Shown here piece after piece: positions 18,215-27,464 of a stretch of DNA of 61,133 bases. The DNA lies in the NCBI GenBank assembly GCA_026002835.1, contig BPGC01000011.1, positions 1 through 61,133 of the forward strand, written 5' to 3'. How positions within the stretch are numbered: position 1 is the stretch's first letter; each line of letters begins with the position of its first letter. The translations under genes were made by a program, and so were the position numbers. Below the pieces are notes generated by a model. It did not search any database, was not told where the DNA came from, and saw only the letters and a program-made list of their open reading frames with translations. This DNA is from Candidatus Nitrosocaldaceae archaeon. Lineage in GTDB: Archaea; Thermoproteota; Nitrososphaeria; Nitrososphaerales; Nitrosocaldaceae.

Positions 18215-18540
18215 TAACCTTTCAACTGTCTCTCTCTATTTATGATATTTTTCTTAGTATAGATATCAAACAACTCTTTAGCATCCATCCCTAGTTCAAT
18301 AGCAGCATGTATAACAAAATGCATTATATCTATCAACTCTTCCTTAGCCTTTGCTTCATCGAATGGTTCTGGTTTCTTCCACCATTTATAATTGCATAAT
18401 CTTTGTAATTCACATGCTTCATGTATTATCGCTGTGCAGAGTAATGATATCCTCTCTTCTTTTCTATCTGGAAATCTTTTTAAATCGAGCATGCTAGCAT
18501 ACTCTTTCTGCATCTTGAATATCTCTTCAAGCATATCCAT
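18211..18540 (-). CDS. MazG/dUTPase-like NTP pyrophosphohydrolase
   Basis: All-alpha NTP pyrophosphatase, 109 residues. The metal-binding pattern is visible as E41-xx-E44 (HEACELQRL) and E67/E68 to D71 (KEELIDIMHFVI). The C-terminal IINRERQLKGY matches the dimeric dUTPase-like branch. It probably cleaves a non-canonical or excess NTP/dNTP to the monophosphate; dUTP is a reasonable guess. It overlaps the LEA-like gene by 4 nt on the opposite strand. Confidence 0.85.
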   Translation of the reverse strand: MDMLEEIFKMQKEYASMLDLKRFPDRKEERISLLCTAIIHEACELQRLCNYKWWKKPEPFDEAKAKEELIDIMHFVIHAAIELGMDAKELFDIYTKKNIINRERQLKGY

Positions 18541-18592
18541 TTAGCAGAAGATCGTGTAAGATATATTTGTATGTTTATTTAATGATATAAAG

Positions 18593-20035
18593 ATGAGATA
18601 TCTAGGAGAAGGGGATATAGATAAGAATCAGATAGTTGAAGAGATTAGTAAAGATAATCTTATAACATTTGGTTCGAAGAGTGATGATGAGTATTATCAG
18701 TTCTTGATAAGAGATGCTCTAGAGGTTATGAACAAAAGGATGCACTGGAGATCGTTCTTTGCAAAGAAATCCTCAGATCCTATATATAATATACTTGGTG
18801 ATAAAGCAAAAGATTTCTACAAAACATTTGATGATCTTAGGAAAGGTAAGATAAATGTAGTTGCTGCTGGTGATAGATACAAGCATCCATTTATAGTCTA
18901 TATAGATGAGAGCAATTATGTTGCTGGGGTTGCTGCTAAACGTTCATTATACATAGGTTATGGTTTGTTAGAAGCATGGGCTGCAGATCCTAGAATGTAT
19001 CCAGTAGATGGTCAAGGTTATAAAGCATTTTATATATTATTCCAAGCTGCTATAGCTTATCTATTAACATTGTTTATAGGATTTGATAGAACTTATGCAA
19101 GAAGAGTTCAGAAGGTTTTTGATAACGATGATATATTATCAAAGAATTTATTGGAATGTGTCACATTAACCAAAAAAGGTACATGGCCTGGTTCTCCTCA
19201 GATACAGAGAAGAGCTATGATAGCGTTAAGAGGATACCTTAATGCATGGTTTGAATTCATGGAGGATTCTAGTTGGCTAGAGATTCATCATACATTAAGA
19301 GATACAAAGATAGTTGAGAAAGAGCAGAGTTTTCTAGATACAGCAACTACTGAGATAAGCGAGACTGCTAGAGGTATAGTATTGGATGATGCTGTAAAAA
19401 GCATATTTAGCGCTGAAGCTATGGAGGAGAGAGAAAGGCAGAGGAGAGAGAAGCAGATGGATTGGACGTTATTAAGGATAGCACTAGGGATCTTATATCC
19501 TAGAGAAAAAGCATACCTTAAACAATTATGGAATAAGAAGAAGAGAATTATGTCATGGAGAGAGTTAGAAGAGACATACTATGAAGAGATCTGGGATCTT
19601 ATGAGGAGGCATCTTGCTGGAGAAGATGTTGAGAAGATAATGGATGAGAAGGAGCAGAAGAGTTTAGGTAAATGGCATTTTGTATTTGAGACTAGGAAGA
19701 GTGAGAGACCTAGGGAGAAGGTTCTTACATTAGAGAAGATGAGTATTGAACAATTGATGGAGAGGAAGAATAGATTGCTAGAGATGCTACAATGGGAAGG
19801 AGAAGGTTTGCCTCCAGATGCTCCGTGGAAGGATGTAGTAGCAAGGTTTAGGAAGATAATGATAAGATACCATCCAGATAGAGTTGAGGTTACAAAGATT
19901 GATCCAGAAGAGGCAAGAGAGGTTACTAGCAGAGCAATAAGCATATTTAGAGAGTTGGAGATAATACATGATCTAGAACCAGGAATATTCGGTTTAGCAA
20001 CTTTACCAGAAGATTATATTGAAGAAAGGAAGTAG
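18593..20035 (+). CDS. Conserved hypothetical protein with a C-terminal J-like domain
   Basis: 480-residue protein. The first 400 residues are not recognised: they are soluble, rich in aromatic and charged residues, with one moderately hydrophobic segment (AFYILFQAAIAYLLTLFIGF, about 145-164) and a long charged helical stretch from about 280. The C-terminus (about 385-460) has a J-domain pattern: PWKDVVARFRKIMIRYHPDR with HPD at 427-429, preceded and followed by helices. It could recruit Hsp70, or the J fold may serve as an adaptor. The membrane-protein gene at 20041 starts 5 nt after its stop, so they form an operon. Confidence 0.65.
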   Translation: MRYLGEGDIDKNQIVEEISKDNLITFGSKSDDEYYQFLIRDALEVMNKRMHWRSFFAKKSSDPIYNILGDKAKDFYKTFDDLRKGKINVVAAGDRYKHPFIVYIDESNYVAGVAAKRSLYIGYGLLEAWAADPRMYPVDGQGYKAFYILFQAAIAYLLTLFIGFDRTYARRVQKVFDNDDILSKNLLECVTLTKKGTWPGSPQIQRRAMIALRGYLNAWFEFMEDSSWLEIHHTLRDTKIVEKEQSFLDTATTEISETARGIVLDDAVKSIFSAEAMEERERQRREKQMDWTLLRIALGILYPREKAYLKQLWNKKKRIMSWRELEETYYEEIWDLMRRHLAGEDVEKIMDEKEQKSLGKWHFVFETRKSERPREKVLTLEKMSIEQLMERKNRLLEMLQWEGEGLPPDAPWKDVVARFRKIMIRYHPDRVEVTKIDPEEAREVTSRAISIFRELEIIHDLEPGIFGLATLPEDYIEERK

Positions 20036-20040
20036 TTGAG

Positions 20041-21021
20041 ATGCAATGGAAGATAATTGCTGTTATTGTTAGTGTAATACCACTAATAATAGCAGCTTTG
20101 TTGTTAGATATAACATTCGATGATCTAGCAAAGATAGGAGTTATGCCATTCATACTTGCAAGCATATTTGCTATAGCAAAGTTGTTTATGCAAGGTTTAA
20201 GGTTTCATTACTATCTAAAAAGTTTCGTAGGTAATGTATCAAGCATAAAGAAGGAGGTTGAGGTTAGGATGGGAAGCGAGTTTGTAACACTAACTACTCC
20301 AGCATATACTGGTGGGGAGTTTGTTAGATTAGCATGGTTGCACAAAAATGGTATACACGCTGGAAAAGGGATGTGGATAATTACTATCGAGGTTATCAGT
20401 GATGTATTAGTAGGGAGTATATTATCATACATAGCAGCAATATATGCATTATTGACTCAGAACTATCTAATAGGATTGATGATAATTATAGTTGTTACTC
20501 CAATTCTAGCAGTATATATGACATTACTAGCATTATCATCAAAAAAGATTATACAATTACCAAAGTTTACTAGCAAACTACTAAGGAAGATAGTAGGTGA
20601 GGATAAAAGCAAGAGATGGATAGATAATGCTAATGATGCTCTTAAGGTATTATGTAGCACTTCTAGAGATAACCTTAGACACACATCTTTAAAGATATTC
20701 GTTGTAGGATTCTCTTTAACGTTACTAGGTTTCTTATTCTATGCCTCTGCATTAGTAGTTTTAACAAATGCAGAGTTAGGAATATTCGAATCTTTACTAA
20801 CAGTAGCAGCATCTATAGCAGTAGGAACCATACCTATAACACCTGGAGGCTCTGGACTTACCGAGTTTGGTATGGGCTATTATCTAAATGTATTTGATCT
20901 AAATCCTGCTGAGTTTGGAGGTGCGATAATAGCATGGAGAATAGCAACTTATCATGTATTATTAGCAACAAGTTGGAGTCTGCTTATGCATGTAACTATG
21001 AAAAGAAAGATATCAAGATAA
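20041..21021 (+). CDS. LPG-synthase/UPF0104-type multi-pass membrane protein
   Basis: Flippase-like membrane protein of 326 residues with about eight helices. The conserved motif TIPITPGGSGLTEFGMGYYL near residue 270 and TLTTPAYTGGEFVRLAWL near 80 place it in the lysylphosphatidylglycerol synthase transmembrane family (also AglD-like). In archaea such proteins are linked to lipid or polyprenyl-sugar handling; the substrate is unknown here. No soluble aminoacyl-transferase domain is fused. It directly follows the J-like gene. Confidence 0.85.
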   Translation: MQWKIIAVIVSVIPLIIAALLLDITFDDLAKIGVMPFILASIFAIAKLFMQGLRFHYYLKSFVGNVSSIKKEVEVRMGSEFVTLTTPAYTGGEFVRLAWLHKNGIHAGKGMWIITIEVISDVLVGSILSYIAAIYALLTQNYLIGLMIIIVVTPILAVYMTLLALSSKKIIQLPKFTSKLLRKIVGEDKSKRWIDNANDALKVLCSTSRDNLRHTSLKIFVVGFSLTLLGFLFYASALVVLTNAELGIFESLLTVAASIAVGTIPITPGGSGLTEFGMGYYLNVFDLNPAEFGGAIIAWRIATYHVLLATSWSLLMHVTMKRKISR

Positions 21022-21705
21022 TAGCCATACTAGAGTTCCTATTGCTATGAACAATACTGGGTTCACATTGCCTGTTCTTTGTTGAATGTTTGTTAATGTA
21101 TCATATAGCAACAATTTGTTATGAAGATGTTCTATTAGATACTGAGAGAATGCAAGTAAACTAGGTTCAAAATCGTATATGCTATGAGTATAATTAACTT
21201 CATCTTTATGCTCTTCTAAATATTTGATTAGTTTGCTAGATGAGACTTTTGGTTCATTTATCATTTTAGGCAAAGAATAGATGATATGAGGATAGATAAA
21301 TATTCTATTACTCTCATTCTCAACATATCTCCATTCATCTCCTTTTCGTATTCTTGATAGCATATATAATATAGAATTCCAACTTGAGATAAAGTTGTTG
21401 AGATTTATTGCTATGGCATCTATACCTATCGAGATAAGTTGTTGACTTAGGCCTATAGATAATAATATGCCAGCAATTATTATCATAATATTAGAACCTT
21501 TAAGATATATTATTAATGATATGGTTATTATAGAGAACGTTAATCCTATCAATATTGCACTCGCTATAACCTCTCTCTCATTAACTTTGACTAATCTTAT
21601 ATCGTATTCGCTCTTACTATCTTTGGTTGTAAATATTGCAGTAGATAAAACTATCCTAACTACTATATGTTTAAGCATAGCTATTATTATATATACATTC
21701 ATCAT
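21013..21705 (-). CDS. Hypothetical membrane protein
   Basis: 230 residues, not recognised. Two adjacent membrane helices (VIASAILIGLTFSIITISLI and IMIIIAGILLSIGLSQQLI), a soluble middle region rich in aromatic residues (about 100-205) and a last helix at the very C-terminus (VLFIAIGTLVWLLS). The 5' end abuts the 129-residue gene (stop and start in 21705/21706), so they are co-transcribed. The 3' end overlaps the convergent LPG-synthase-like gene by 9 nt. Confidence 0.6.
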   Translation of the reverse strand: MMNVYIIIAMLKHIVVRIVLSTAIFTTKDSKSEYDIRLVKVNEREVIASAILIGLTFSIITISLIIYLKGSNIMIIIAGILLSIGLSQQLISIGIDAIAINLNNFISSWNSILYMLSRIRKGDEWRYVENESNRIFIYPHIIYSLPKMINEPKVSSSKLIKYLEEHKDEVNYTHSIYDFEPSLLAFSQYLIEHLHNKLLLYDTLTNIQQRTGNVNPVLFIAIGTLVWLLS

Positions 21706-22095
21706 CTACTCATCTGATTCTAACACATCTCCAACATCATCTAGCATCTCTAATGATTCTAATACGAATCTATAAACGCCATCCATATTAAGATTTAGAT
21801 TCTCTTTCAAGTATTTTGTTAGCTTCTCACTAAAATCTGCTTTTAATACCTTAACCTTATACATATAAACAAAACCTTTCATGAACTTGCTTATCTCTAT
21901 ATCCTCTGGAACCTCAACTGTTATTATATGTTTCCCTATAGGCAGTTTTTCATAGAATTGTATATCAACTCTCCTATTCTTCTCATCTATATCAAGAAAG
22001 TATCCAGTTCCCTCCCATCTATCTACTACTTTAAACGACTCTTCTGTTATAGAATTTATCTCATCCTCTGCCCATTTAGGCAACTCCTCGCTCAT
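21706..22095 (-). CDS. Conserved hypothetical protein
   Basis: 129-residue soluble protein, not recognised. The middle looks like a small beta-barrel (TGYFLDIDEKNRRVDIQFYE, GKHIITVEVPEDI, FVYMYKVKVLKADF), compatible with an OB-like fold. The ends are acidic and helical (SEELPKWAEDEINSI; YRFVLESLEMLDD). It is immediately upstream of the membrane protein at 21013-21705 in the same operon. Confidence 0.6.
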   Translation of the reverse strand: MSEELPKWAEDEINSITEESFKVVDRWEGTGYFLDIDEKNRRVDIQFYEKLPIGKHIITVEVPEDIEISKFMKGFVYMYKVKVLKADFSEKLTKYLKENLNLNMDGVYRFVLESLEMLDDVGDVLESDE

Positions 22096-22181
22096 GAATT
22101 GGTTAGAGATAAACTCATTTATAAAGTCCTTTCCATTCTAATGGTTAAAGCATTAGATATATAAATAAAGTATGGTTTTAA

Positions 22182-22376
22182 TTAACGCTTCTTAGAGGAT
22201 AGCCACCAATCTAGATATTCTGATTCTTTACTCTTCTTCTTCTCTCCTCTCTTCCTATCTAGTATATCATATATCTGCTCTCTAGTAACATATAATCCAC
22301 AATTCTTGCAAATAAAATGCTTAGTATTCGGCTCGTAATACATATCTCCATTACACTCTGGACATTCTCTATTCAA
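22182..22376 (-). CDS. Zinc-ribbon protein (64 aa)
   Basis: Two CxxC pairs (ECPECNGDMYY and FICKNCGLYV) form a TFIIB/TFIIS-like zinc ribbon of about 30 residues, followed by a basic helical tail (LDRKRGEKKKSKESE) and DWWLSSKKR. The ribbon plus basic tail suggests a nucleic-acid- or ribosome-associated small protein. It lies alone between the 129-residue gene and the ABC permease. Confidence 0.75.
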   Translation of the reverse strand: MNRECPECNGDMYYEPNTKHFICKNCGLYVTREQIYDILDRKRGEKKKSKESEYLDWWLSSKKR

Positions 22377-22419
22377 TTATATCTGTTATTAATAGAATAT
22401 AAACGCTATAAAATTGTTC

Positions 22420-23181
22420 TTATACATCAAGTCTAGTTAGAAGATATGTTGCTATAAAGAAAACAATTATGCTTACTAGCGTTAGTAATGCCATCTCTAT
22501 ATATAAGAAAGGATAGGATATATTGAACAAACCCGCTCTTATTATATCTACTACATATGTTAATGGATTTATACTAAATGCTGCTTTTAGAGGTTCTGGA
22601 GCGCCTTCTGAAGGATAAAATGTAGTACTTACAAATGCAAAGAATAGGAATGTTGTATTCAGTATTACTTGGAAACCTTCACTAGTTCTTAACTTTATTG
22701 ATGTTATTATAGCAATTGAACCAAAGAATATCGAACCTAATATTATAGAGAATGCTACAAATGGTATTGATAATATTGAAATGTTTAAACCATTAAAGAC
22801 TGTAAATATACTTACTGCTATTATAATACTAGCACTTAGCATACCCATAACTATTATTGTTATTATATTACTTGCTATGTAATGCATTCTAGTAAACGGT
22901 CCCATGAGTATCTGCTCAAACATTCCATTCCTCTTATCATTCCATATTATAGTACCAGCTGTTATGCTACTGTTCATTATATTAAAACCAATCATACCAG
23001 ATGCTATGAATGCTGGATATGTTATATCCGCATTTGGTAAATTAACTTCATCTATAACTGCAGTATATGCATAACCTGCTACAAAGATATAGATCATTGG
23101 GAAGAATACTTGCCATATCATGAATGGTTTATCTATGGTAGCAGTAAAATTCCTTCTAACCAATCTTATTATCTTTTCCAT
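22420..23181 (-). CDS. ABC-2 type transporter permease
   Basis: Six-helix ABC-2 permease, 253 residues, the membrane half of a DrrAB-like exporter. Typical stretches are the N-terminal NFTATIDKPFMIWQVFFPMI, the central GTIIWNDKRNGMFEQILMGP and the C-terminal FSINPLTYVVDIIRAGLF. It directly follows its ATPase gene (4 nt gap). Substrate unknown: lipids, drugs or polysaccharide precursors are all possible for this class. Confidence 0.92.
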   Translation of the reverse strand: MEKIIRLVRRNFTATIDKPFMIWQVFFPMIYIFVAGYAYTAVIDEVNLPNADITYPAFIASGMIGFNIMNSSITAGTIIWNDKRNGMFEQILMGPFTRMHYIASNIITIIVMGMLSASIIIAVSIFTVFNGLNISILSIPFVAFSIILGSIFFGSIAIITSIKLRTSEGFQVILNTTFLFFAFVSTTFYPSEGAPEPLKAAFSINPLTYVVDIIRAGLFNISYPFLYIEMALLTLVSIIVFFIATYLLTRLDV

Positions 23182-23185
23182 AGCA

Positions 23186-24091
23186 TCATCTCTCTATCAT
23201 AGATAAGAATATCTCTTCTAATGTAGGAGGCATTACTTCCAAGGATTCTATATGGATATTGTTAGTATATAATTTCTGTATCAACTCTCCTAGTATCTCT
23301 TCGGCATTATCTGATACAATCCTTATTGTATTATCATATACCTCTACATTGTTGAAGATATTTGCCATTCCATCCAATGGTTCTCTAAGTTTGATCTCTA
23401 CTTTTTTAACTCCTCCATACCTATTCTTTAAGGTTTGAGGTGAGTCTAATGCTATCAATCTTCCCTTATTTATTATTGCTATCTTATCGCATAGATATTC
23501 AGCCTCTTCCATTATATGAGTAGTATAGAATACAGTCAAACCATCTCTAACTCTCTTCTTTATATAATCTAGTAATCCTCTTCTAGCACTTGGATCCATT
23601 CCTACTGTAGGCTCGTCTAAAAATAATAGTTCCATATCGTGCATAAACTCTCTAGCAACTTGTAATCTCCTCTTCTGACCTATAGATAACTCATCCGTTC
23701 TAGTATTGCTAACCTCATCTAACCCAAATACATCTAACAGATGCTCAATTCTATCGCTTCTAACATGTTTAGGAACTCCCCAGAGCATACCATATATATC
23801 AAGAGATCTTCTAACTGTTAGATTATTTTCTAAGCTTGGTTTCTGTTGTACTATACCAATCTTTGATCTTATAATAGATGAATCTTTTAATAGATCATAG
23901 CCAAGTATAGTAGCAGAGCCAGAAGAAGGTTTGATCAATGTCGTTAATATCTTGATTGTAGTTGTCTTTCCAGCACCGTTTGGACCTAAAAAGCCGAATA
24001 CTGTATTATACTCTACATCAAATGATATGCCATCTAATGCTTTAAATGAGCCATAATATTTTGTTAATGAGTTAACCGATATACATGACAT
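23186..24091 (-). CDS. ABC transporter ATP-binding protein (DrrA type)
   Basis: ATPase of the exporter encoded with the permease downstream. Walker A is GPNGAGKTTT, the signature is LSIGQKRRLQVAREF (LSxGQ), Walker B is LLFLDEPTVGMD and the H-loop is YTTHIMEEAEYL. A C-terminal domain of about 70 residues is typical of DrrA. The ATG at 24091 (MSCISVNSL) is chosen because GAAGGT lies about 7 nt upstream; an in-frame ATG at 24106 would add five residues. Confidence 0.93.
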   Translation of the reverse strand: MSCISVNSLTKYYGSFKALDGISFDVEYNTVFGFLGPNGAGKTTTIKILTTLIKPSSGSATILGYDLLKDSSIIRSKIGIVQQKPSLENNLTVRRSLDIYGMLWGVPKHVRSDRIEHLLDVFGLDEVSNTRTDELSIGQKRRLQVAREFMHDMELLFLDEPTVGMDPSARRGLLDYIKKRVRDGLTVFYTTHIMEEAEYLCDKIAIINKGRLIALDSPQTLKNRYGGVKKVEIKLREPLDGMANIFNNVEVYDNTIRIVSDNAEEILGELIQKLYTNNIHIESLEVMPPTLEEIFLSMIER

Positions 24092-24171
24092 AAAATACCT
24101 TCTCATTTACTACTAATTTAGGTTTGCATCTGTAGAAATTATTAAATAATGCTGGGATATTTATAATTGCT

Positions 24172-24552
24172 ATGAGTTCGCTACCAAATGATCTCTGCAA
24201 ACAGATATTAGCATTAGATCCATCGATAAGATATGCTGGAATACTAGATAGGTCTGAGAAGATAATAATGCAAGAGCATAGAGAAAATATACAATCATTA
24301 TTGCCAGATGATGTTAGGGAGATCTCGTTGAAGCATGCGGCACAACGTATGAGAGAACGAACATTATTAAGACCTTATATAGGTAAACCATTATACTTCA
24401 TCGGAGTTTATGAGAAGATTGTACGTGCTACAATACCATTAAGTGGTAAATACTATCTTCTAGCATTATCAATGAATCCAGATGCTAAGTATGATAAGAT
24501 AATTAGAGAGAAGATATTACCATTCCTAGAGAAGAATAACCTAAAAGAATAG
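24172..24552 (+). CDS. DUF6659-like thaumarchaeal protein
   Basis: 126-residue protein matching, by pattern, a family common in thaumarchaea (DUF6659). The pattern begins LCKQILALDPSIRYAGILD, continues with a polar helix ending SLKHAAQRMRER, then beta strands with LYFIGVYEKIVRATIPL and YYLLALSMNPDA, and ends in a helix. The arrangement is like a roadblock/longin-type alpha-beta fold. The role is unknown. It is the first gene of a plus-strand run with RPA and the KaiC-like ATPase. Confidence 0.7.
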   Translation: MSSLPNDLCKQILALDPSIRYAGILDRSEKIIMQEHRENIQSLLPDDVREISLKHAAQRMRERTLLRPYIGKPLYFIGVYEKIVRATIPLSGKYYLLALSMNPDAKYDKIIREKILPFLEKNNLKE

Positions 24553-24585
24553 GTTTTAATGTAATTTGATACAAAGTATATAGAG

Positions 24586-25986
24586 ATGGATATTAAGCAG
24601 ATGATTGAGTATATATTAGAGCAGAAGAGAGATCTTACGGAATCTGAGTTATTAAAATTAGTAGCAGAGAAGAAGGAGAAAGTTGGAGCTGGGTATCTAA
24701 CAGATCAGGGTGCGTTATTCCTAGTTGCAGCAGATCTAGGCATAGATATTGAGCAACAGCCTAGTTTAGAGATGAATTTGAAGGATCTTTATGCTGGAGC
24801 TAAAGATGTTAATGTCATGGCTAGGATATTGAAGATATACCCAATAAGGAAGATAACTAGAAATGATGGTTCTAGTACTATGTTAAGAACTCTAATAATT
24901 TATGATAGTGATACGAAGATAAGATTAACATTATGGGATACTATGGCCATGCTTCCAGATACATTAGGATTAAAGATTGGAGATGTTATCAAAGTTAGTA
25001 AGGCTTATGCACGATCTACTCCAGATGGTAGGGTAAGTCTAAGTACAAGTAGTAGAACTAGCATTGAAGTTGTAAATGATGAGGTTCCTCATATAGCAAC
25101 TATAGATAGGTTAGCATTAGAACCATCTGATATAAATGAAGAAGCAGATAATCTAGTTGTTAATGGTATAATCTCTATAGCGCCTAGAATCTCTACATTT
25201 ACCAATAATAGAGGAGAGAAGAGTAAGATGCTTAACATGCAGATAAGTAACGATAAAAGTATAAGAGTAATAGTATGGAATGTTGATGAGCATAATCTCC
25301 CAAAGATAATAAAGAAAGGAGGGAGAGTAAAACTTATAGGCTTTAGAGCGAAGATGAACCAGTTTGGAGATATCGAACTCCATGGAGATGAAGGAAGTAG
25401 GATAGAATTAGAAAAGGATGAGGGAGAACCAGATATAATGCAATTGAGAATATTATCAATTGTTGATAAAGGTAATGAGATGCTAGCATTATCTATAGAT
25501 AAAGAAGGTAATGCTAGGGTATTATCAATAAGTAATGCTTTATCATTAGATAATCTTAATACTGATATGATAATAGAGTGTATACCTAGTAGAATATATG
25601 ATAATACAGTAATATTAGATGAGGATTCATATGCTAGAATACTTGATGAGGATATAGATATACCAACACCAGATATGCTAGAGGTTAAGATCAATGATAT
25701 AAAGCCAGAGGAAGATGAGATATATTTCATAGATGCTATAACATTGTTACCTCCTAGGGTTGATGAAGTGCAAATTAGGGATGAGAATGTAACATATGCT
25801 GAGACTTTGCTAGGTGATGATACAGGAGAGATAAGGCTAGTAGGATGGAGAGAATCTGCAAAGATGATAGAGGATCTGAAGACTGGTAAGCGTATCAAGG
25901 TTTATGGTGTATCAGCTGCAATATCTAGAGATGGAAGTGCAGAATTGAGATTAAAACCATATTCTAAGATTATAGAAGTAGAGTAA
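24586..25986 (+). CDS. rpa: Replication protein A (single-stranded DNA-binding, multi-OB)
   Basis: Single-stranded DNA-binding protein for replication and repair. The N-terminal helical region (1 to about 55) is followed by OB-folds: one at about 75-160 (VNVMARILKIYPIRKITRND, LTLWDTMAM, GDVIKVSKAYAR), a second at about 185-275 (VNGIISIAPRISTFTNNRGE, VIVWNVDEHNLP) and a last one near 350-465 (EIYFIDAITLLPP, ETLLGDDTGEIRLVGW, IKVYGVSAAI). This order is typical of the archaeal RPA1-like single polypeptide, 466 residues. No zinc finger is visible. Confidence 0.92.
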   Translation: MDIKQMIEYILEQKRDLTESELLKLVAEKKEKVGAGYLTDQGALFLVAADLGIDIEQQPSLEMNLKDLYAGAKDVNVMARILKIYPIRKITRNDGSSTMLRTLIIYDSDTKIRLTLWDTMAMLPDTLGLKIGDVIKVSKAYARSTPDGRVSLSTSSRTSIEVVNDEVPHIATIDRLALEPSDINEEADNLVVNGIISIAPRISTFTNNRGEKSKMLNMQISNDKSIRVIVWNVDEHNLPKIIKKGGRVKLIGFRAKMNQFGDIELHGDEGSRIELEKDEGEPDIMQLRILSIVDKGNEMLALSIDKEGNARVLSISNALSLDNLNTDMIIECIPSRIYDNTVILDEDSYARILDEDIDIPTPDMLEVKINDIKPEEDEIYFIDAITLLPPRVDEVQIRDENVTYAETLLGDDTGEIRLVGWRESAKMIEDLKTGKRIKVYGVSAAISRDGSAELRLKPYSKIIEVE

Positions 25987-26020
25987 CTATATTCTGTAAG
26001 ATGTATTACATACAGAATGT

Positions 26021-26030
26021 TATATAATTT
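26021..26030 (+). promoter_or_regulatory. TATA-like box before the KaiC-like gene
   Basis: TATATAATTT begins 28 nt before the ATG at 26049, the spacing expected for a leaderless archaeal transcript. It shows that the KaiC-like gene has its own promoter although it follows RPA closely. Confidence 0.5.
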
Positions 26031-26048
26031 CTATATACAATTATATCA

Positions 26049-27464
26049 ATGGCAACTGCTAAGATTGAAGGTATAAATAAGCATCATCTAGATAAGCTCT
26101 TTAATGAATTCTTCAAATGGAATCCTACCTCTTTACTTATAAGAGGCGAACCGGGTTCTGGTAAAACTACATTAGCATTAGAGTTATTAAATTATATGAA
26201 ACATATCTATAGAGGTTATTACATATCAACAAGAGTATCTTATGCTAAACTCATAGATCAATTCTCTTGGACTAGAGAATTGCTTCAAGATGAGAGTGTA
26301 TTAACTCCATTTAGTAGCAAGTCTAAAGAGATACCAGTAGTTGATGTTAGATTAGGAACTATATCATCTATAATCGAATTGGTTATGAGAGCTGTTATAA
26401 AGAAACGAGCATTTATAATATTAGATAGTTGGGATGCATTAGCAAAAGAGGCTGATATGAAAGAGAGGCTAAAGACTGAAAAGACTATGGTATCCTTAGC
26501 AGATGCGAATGATAGTTTCTTAGTATTTATAAGCGAAGAACCAGAGTTAAGCACAGTAGCATATCTAGTAGATGGAGTAGTAACTCTTGAGCATCATAAC
26601 AATTTGAGAAGTTTGAGATTGGATAAGATGCGAGGCATGAGCATCTATGATAAACGCATATTCTATACTCTAGAAGGTTCACATTTCACACCTATTATAA
26701 AACCTCCAAACGAATCATTCCATGCTTTATGCAAAGCTAATGGATGTAAATTATTTGAGCCAATAAAGTATGATAGAAGGATATCTACTGGTAATAGATA
26801 TCTAGATAATGCTATAAGAGGTATTAGGAAAGGAAATATAGTTTTGTTAGAGACTGAACTTAATAGGGATAGAAGAGTATTAGGCTTGATATTACAAAAT
26901 ATGATACTTAATAATCTCAGGAATAATGGTTCTGCTATAATAGTAAATACACCCGATAAACCTTATACCTCTATACTAAAGCAGATTAAGCCTTATTGTA
27001 CAGAGGATGAACTAGATAGGTTAACGATACTTAGTACAGATGAGCAGTTGCCAGATCTATCCTATCTAGATAGCATATCATATAATGATTTAGAAGGCAG
27101 TTGCAATAAACTCGTATGCAAAAGATATCCTATGCTAAAGAAGAAGAGTGATACATGTATCTTAACTATGGATCTAGGCATGTGTGAAACGCAATTGACA
27201 GATGAGCAATTTGAGCTAGTAAAGATGAATATAATCAAACTTGAGAGAGTATTTAGAGAGAATGGAGATGTTATAGTATTTGTAAATACTACTGGTTATA
27301 AGAGTATGCCATTAATACAATCAACACTAGATATACACCTTAAACTATATACAAAAGAAGGAGCTTCATTTATAGAGACTATAAAACCTCATAATGGAAC
27401 ATATGGAATAGAGGTTAATCTAGAGGAAGGACATCCATCGTATATATTGAGGCGGATGGTATGA
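26049..27464 (+). CDS. KaiC/GvpD-like RecA-fold ATPase with a degenerate second domain
   Basis: 471-residue protein. The first half is a RecA/KaiC-type ATPase: Walker A GEPGSGKT at 33-40, Walker B AFIILDSWDAL with D126. The second half (about 245-460) repeats the same fold (STGNRYLDNAIRGIRKGNIV) but lacks a P-loop, so it is probably a structural or regulatory copy. KaiC-like proteins in archaea serve signalling, motility or gene control; no substrate can be named here. The next gene starts within its stop codon (ATGATGA), suggesting a partner protein. Confidence 0.82.
   Translation: MATAKIEGINKHHLDKLFNEFFKWNPTSLLIRGEPGSGKTTLALELLNYMKHIYRGYYISTRVSYAKLIDQFSWTRELLQDESVLTPFSSKSKEIPVVDVRLGTISSIIELVMRAVIKKRAFIILDSWDALAKEADMKERLKTEKTMVSLADANDSFLVFISEEPELSTVAYLVDGVVTLEHHNNLRSLRLDKMRGMSIYDKRIFYTLEGSHFTPIIKPPNESFHALCKANGCKLFEPIKYDRRISTGNRYLDNAIRGIRKGNIVLLETELNRDRRVLGLILQNMILNNLRNNGSAIIVNTPDKPYTSILKQIKPYCTEDELDRLTILSTDEQLPDLSYLDSISYNDLEGSCNKLVCKRYPMLKKKSDTCILTMDLGMCETQLTDEQFELVKMNIIKLERVFRENGDVIVFVNTTGYKSMPLIQSTLDIHLKLYTKEGASFIETIKPHNGTYGIEVNLEEGHPSYILRRMV

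Noticed and set aside
25089..25898. A 269-codon open frame antisense to RPA
   Set aside because: It lies wholly inside the RPA gene, its product is Ser/Ile-rich low-complexity sequence with no motif, and the sense frame is a clear RPA.
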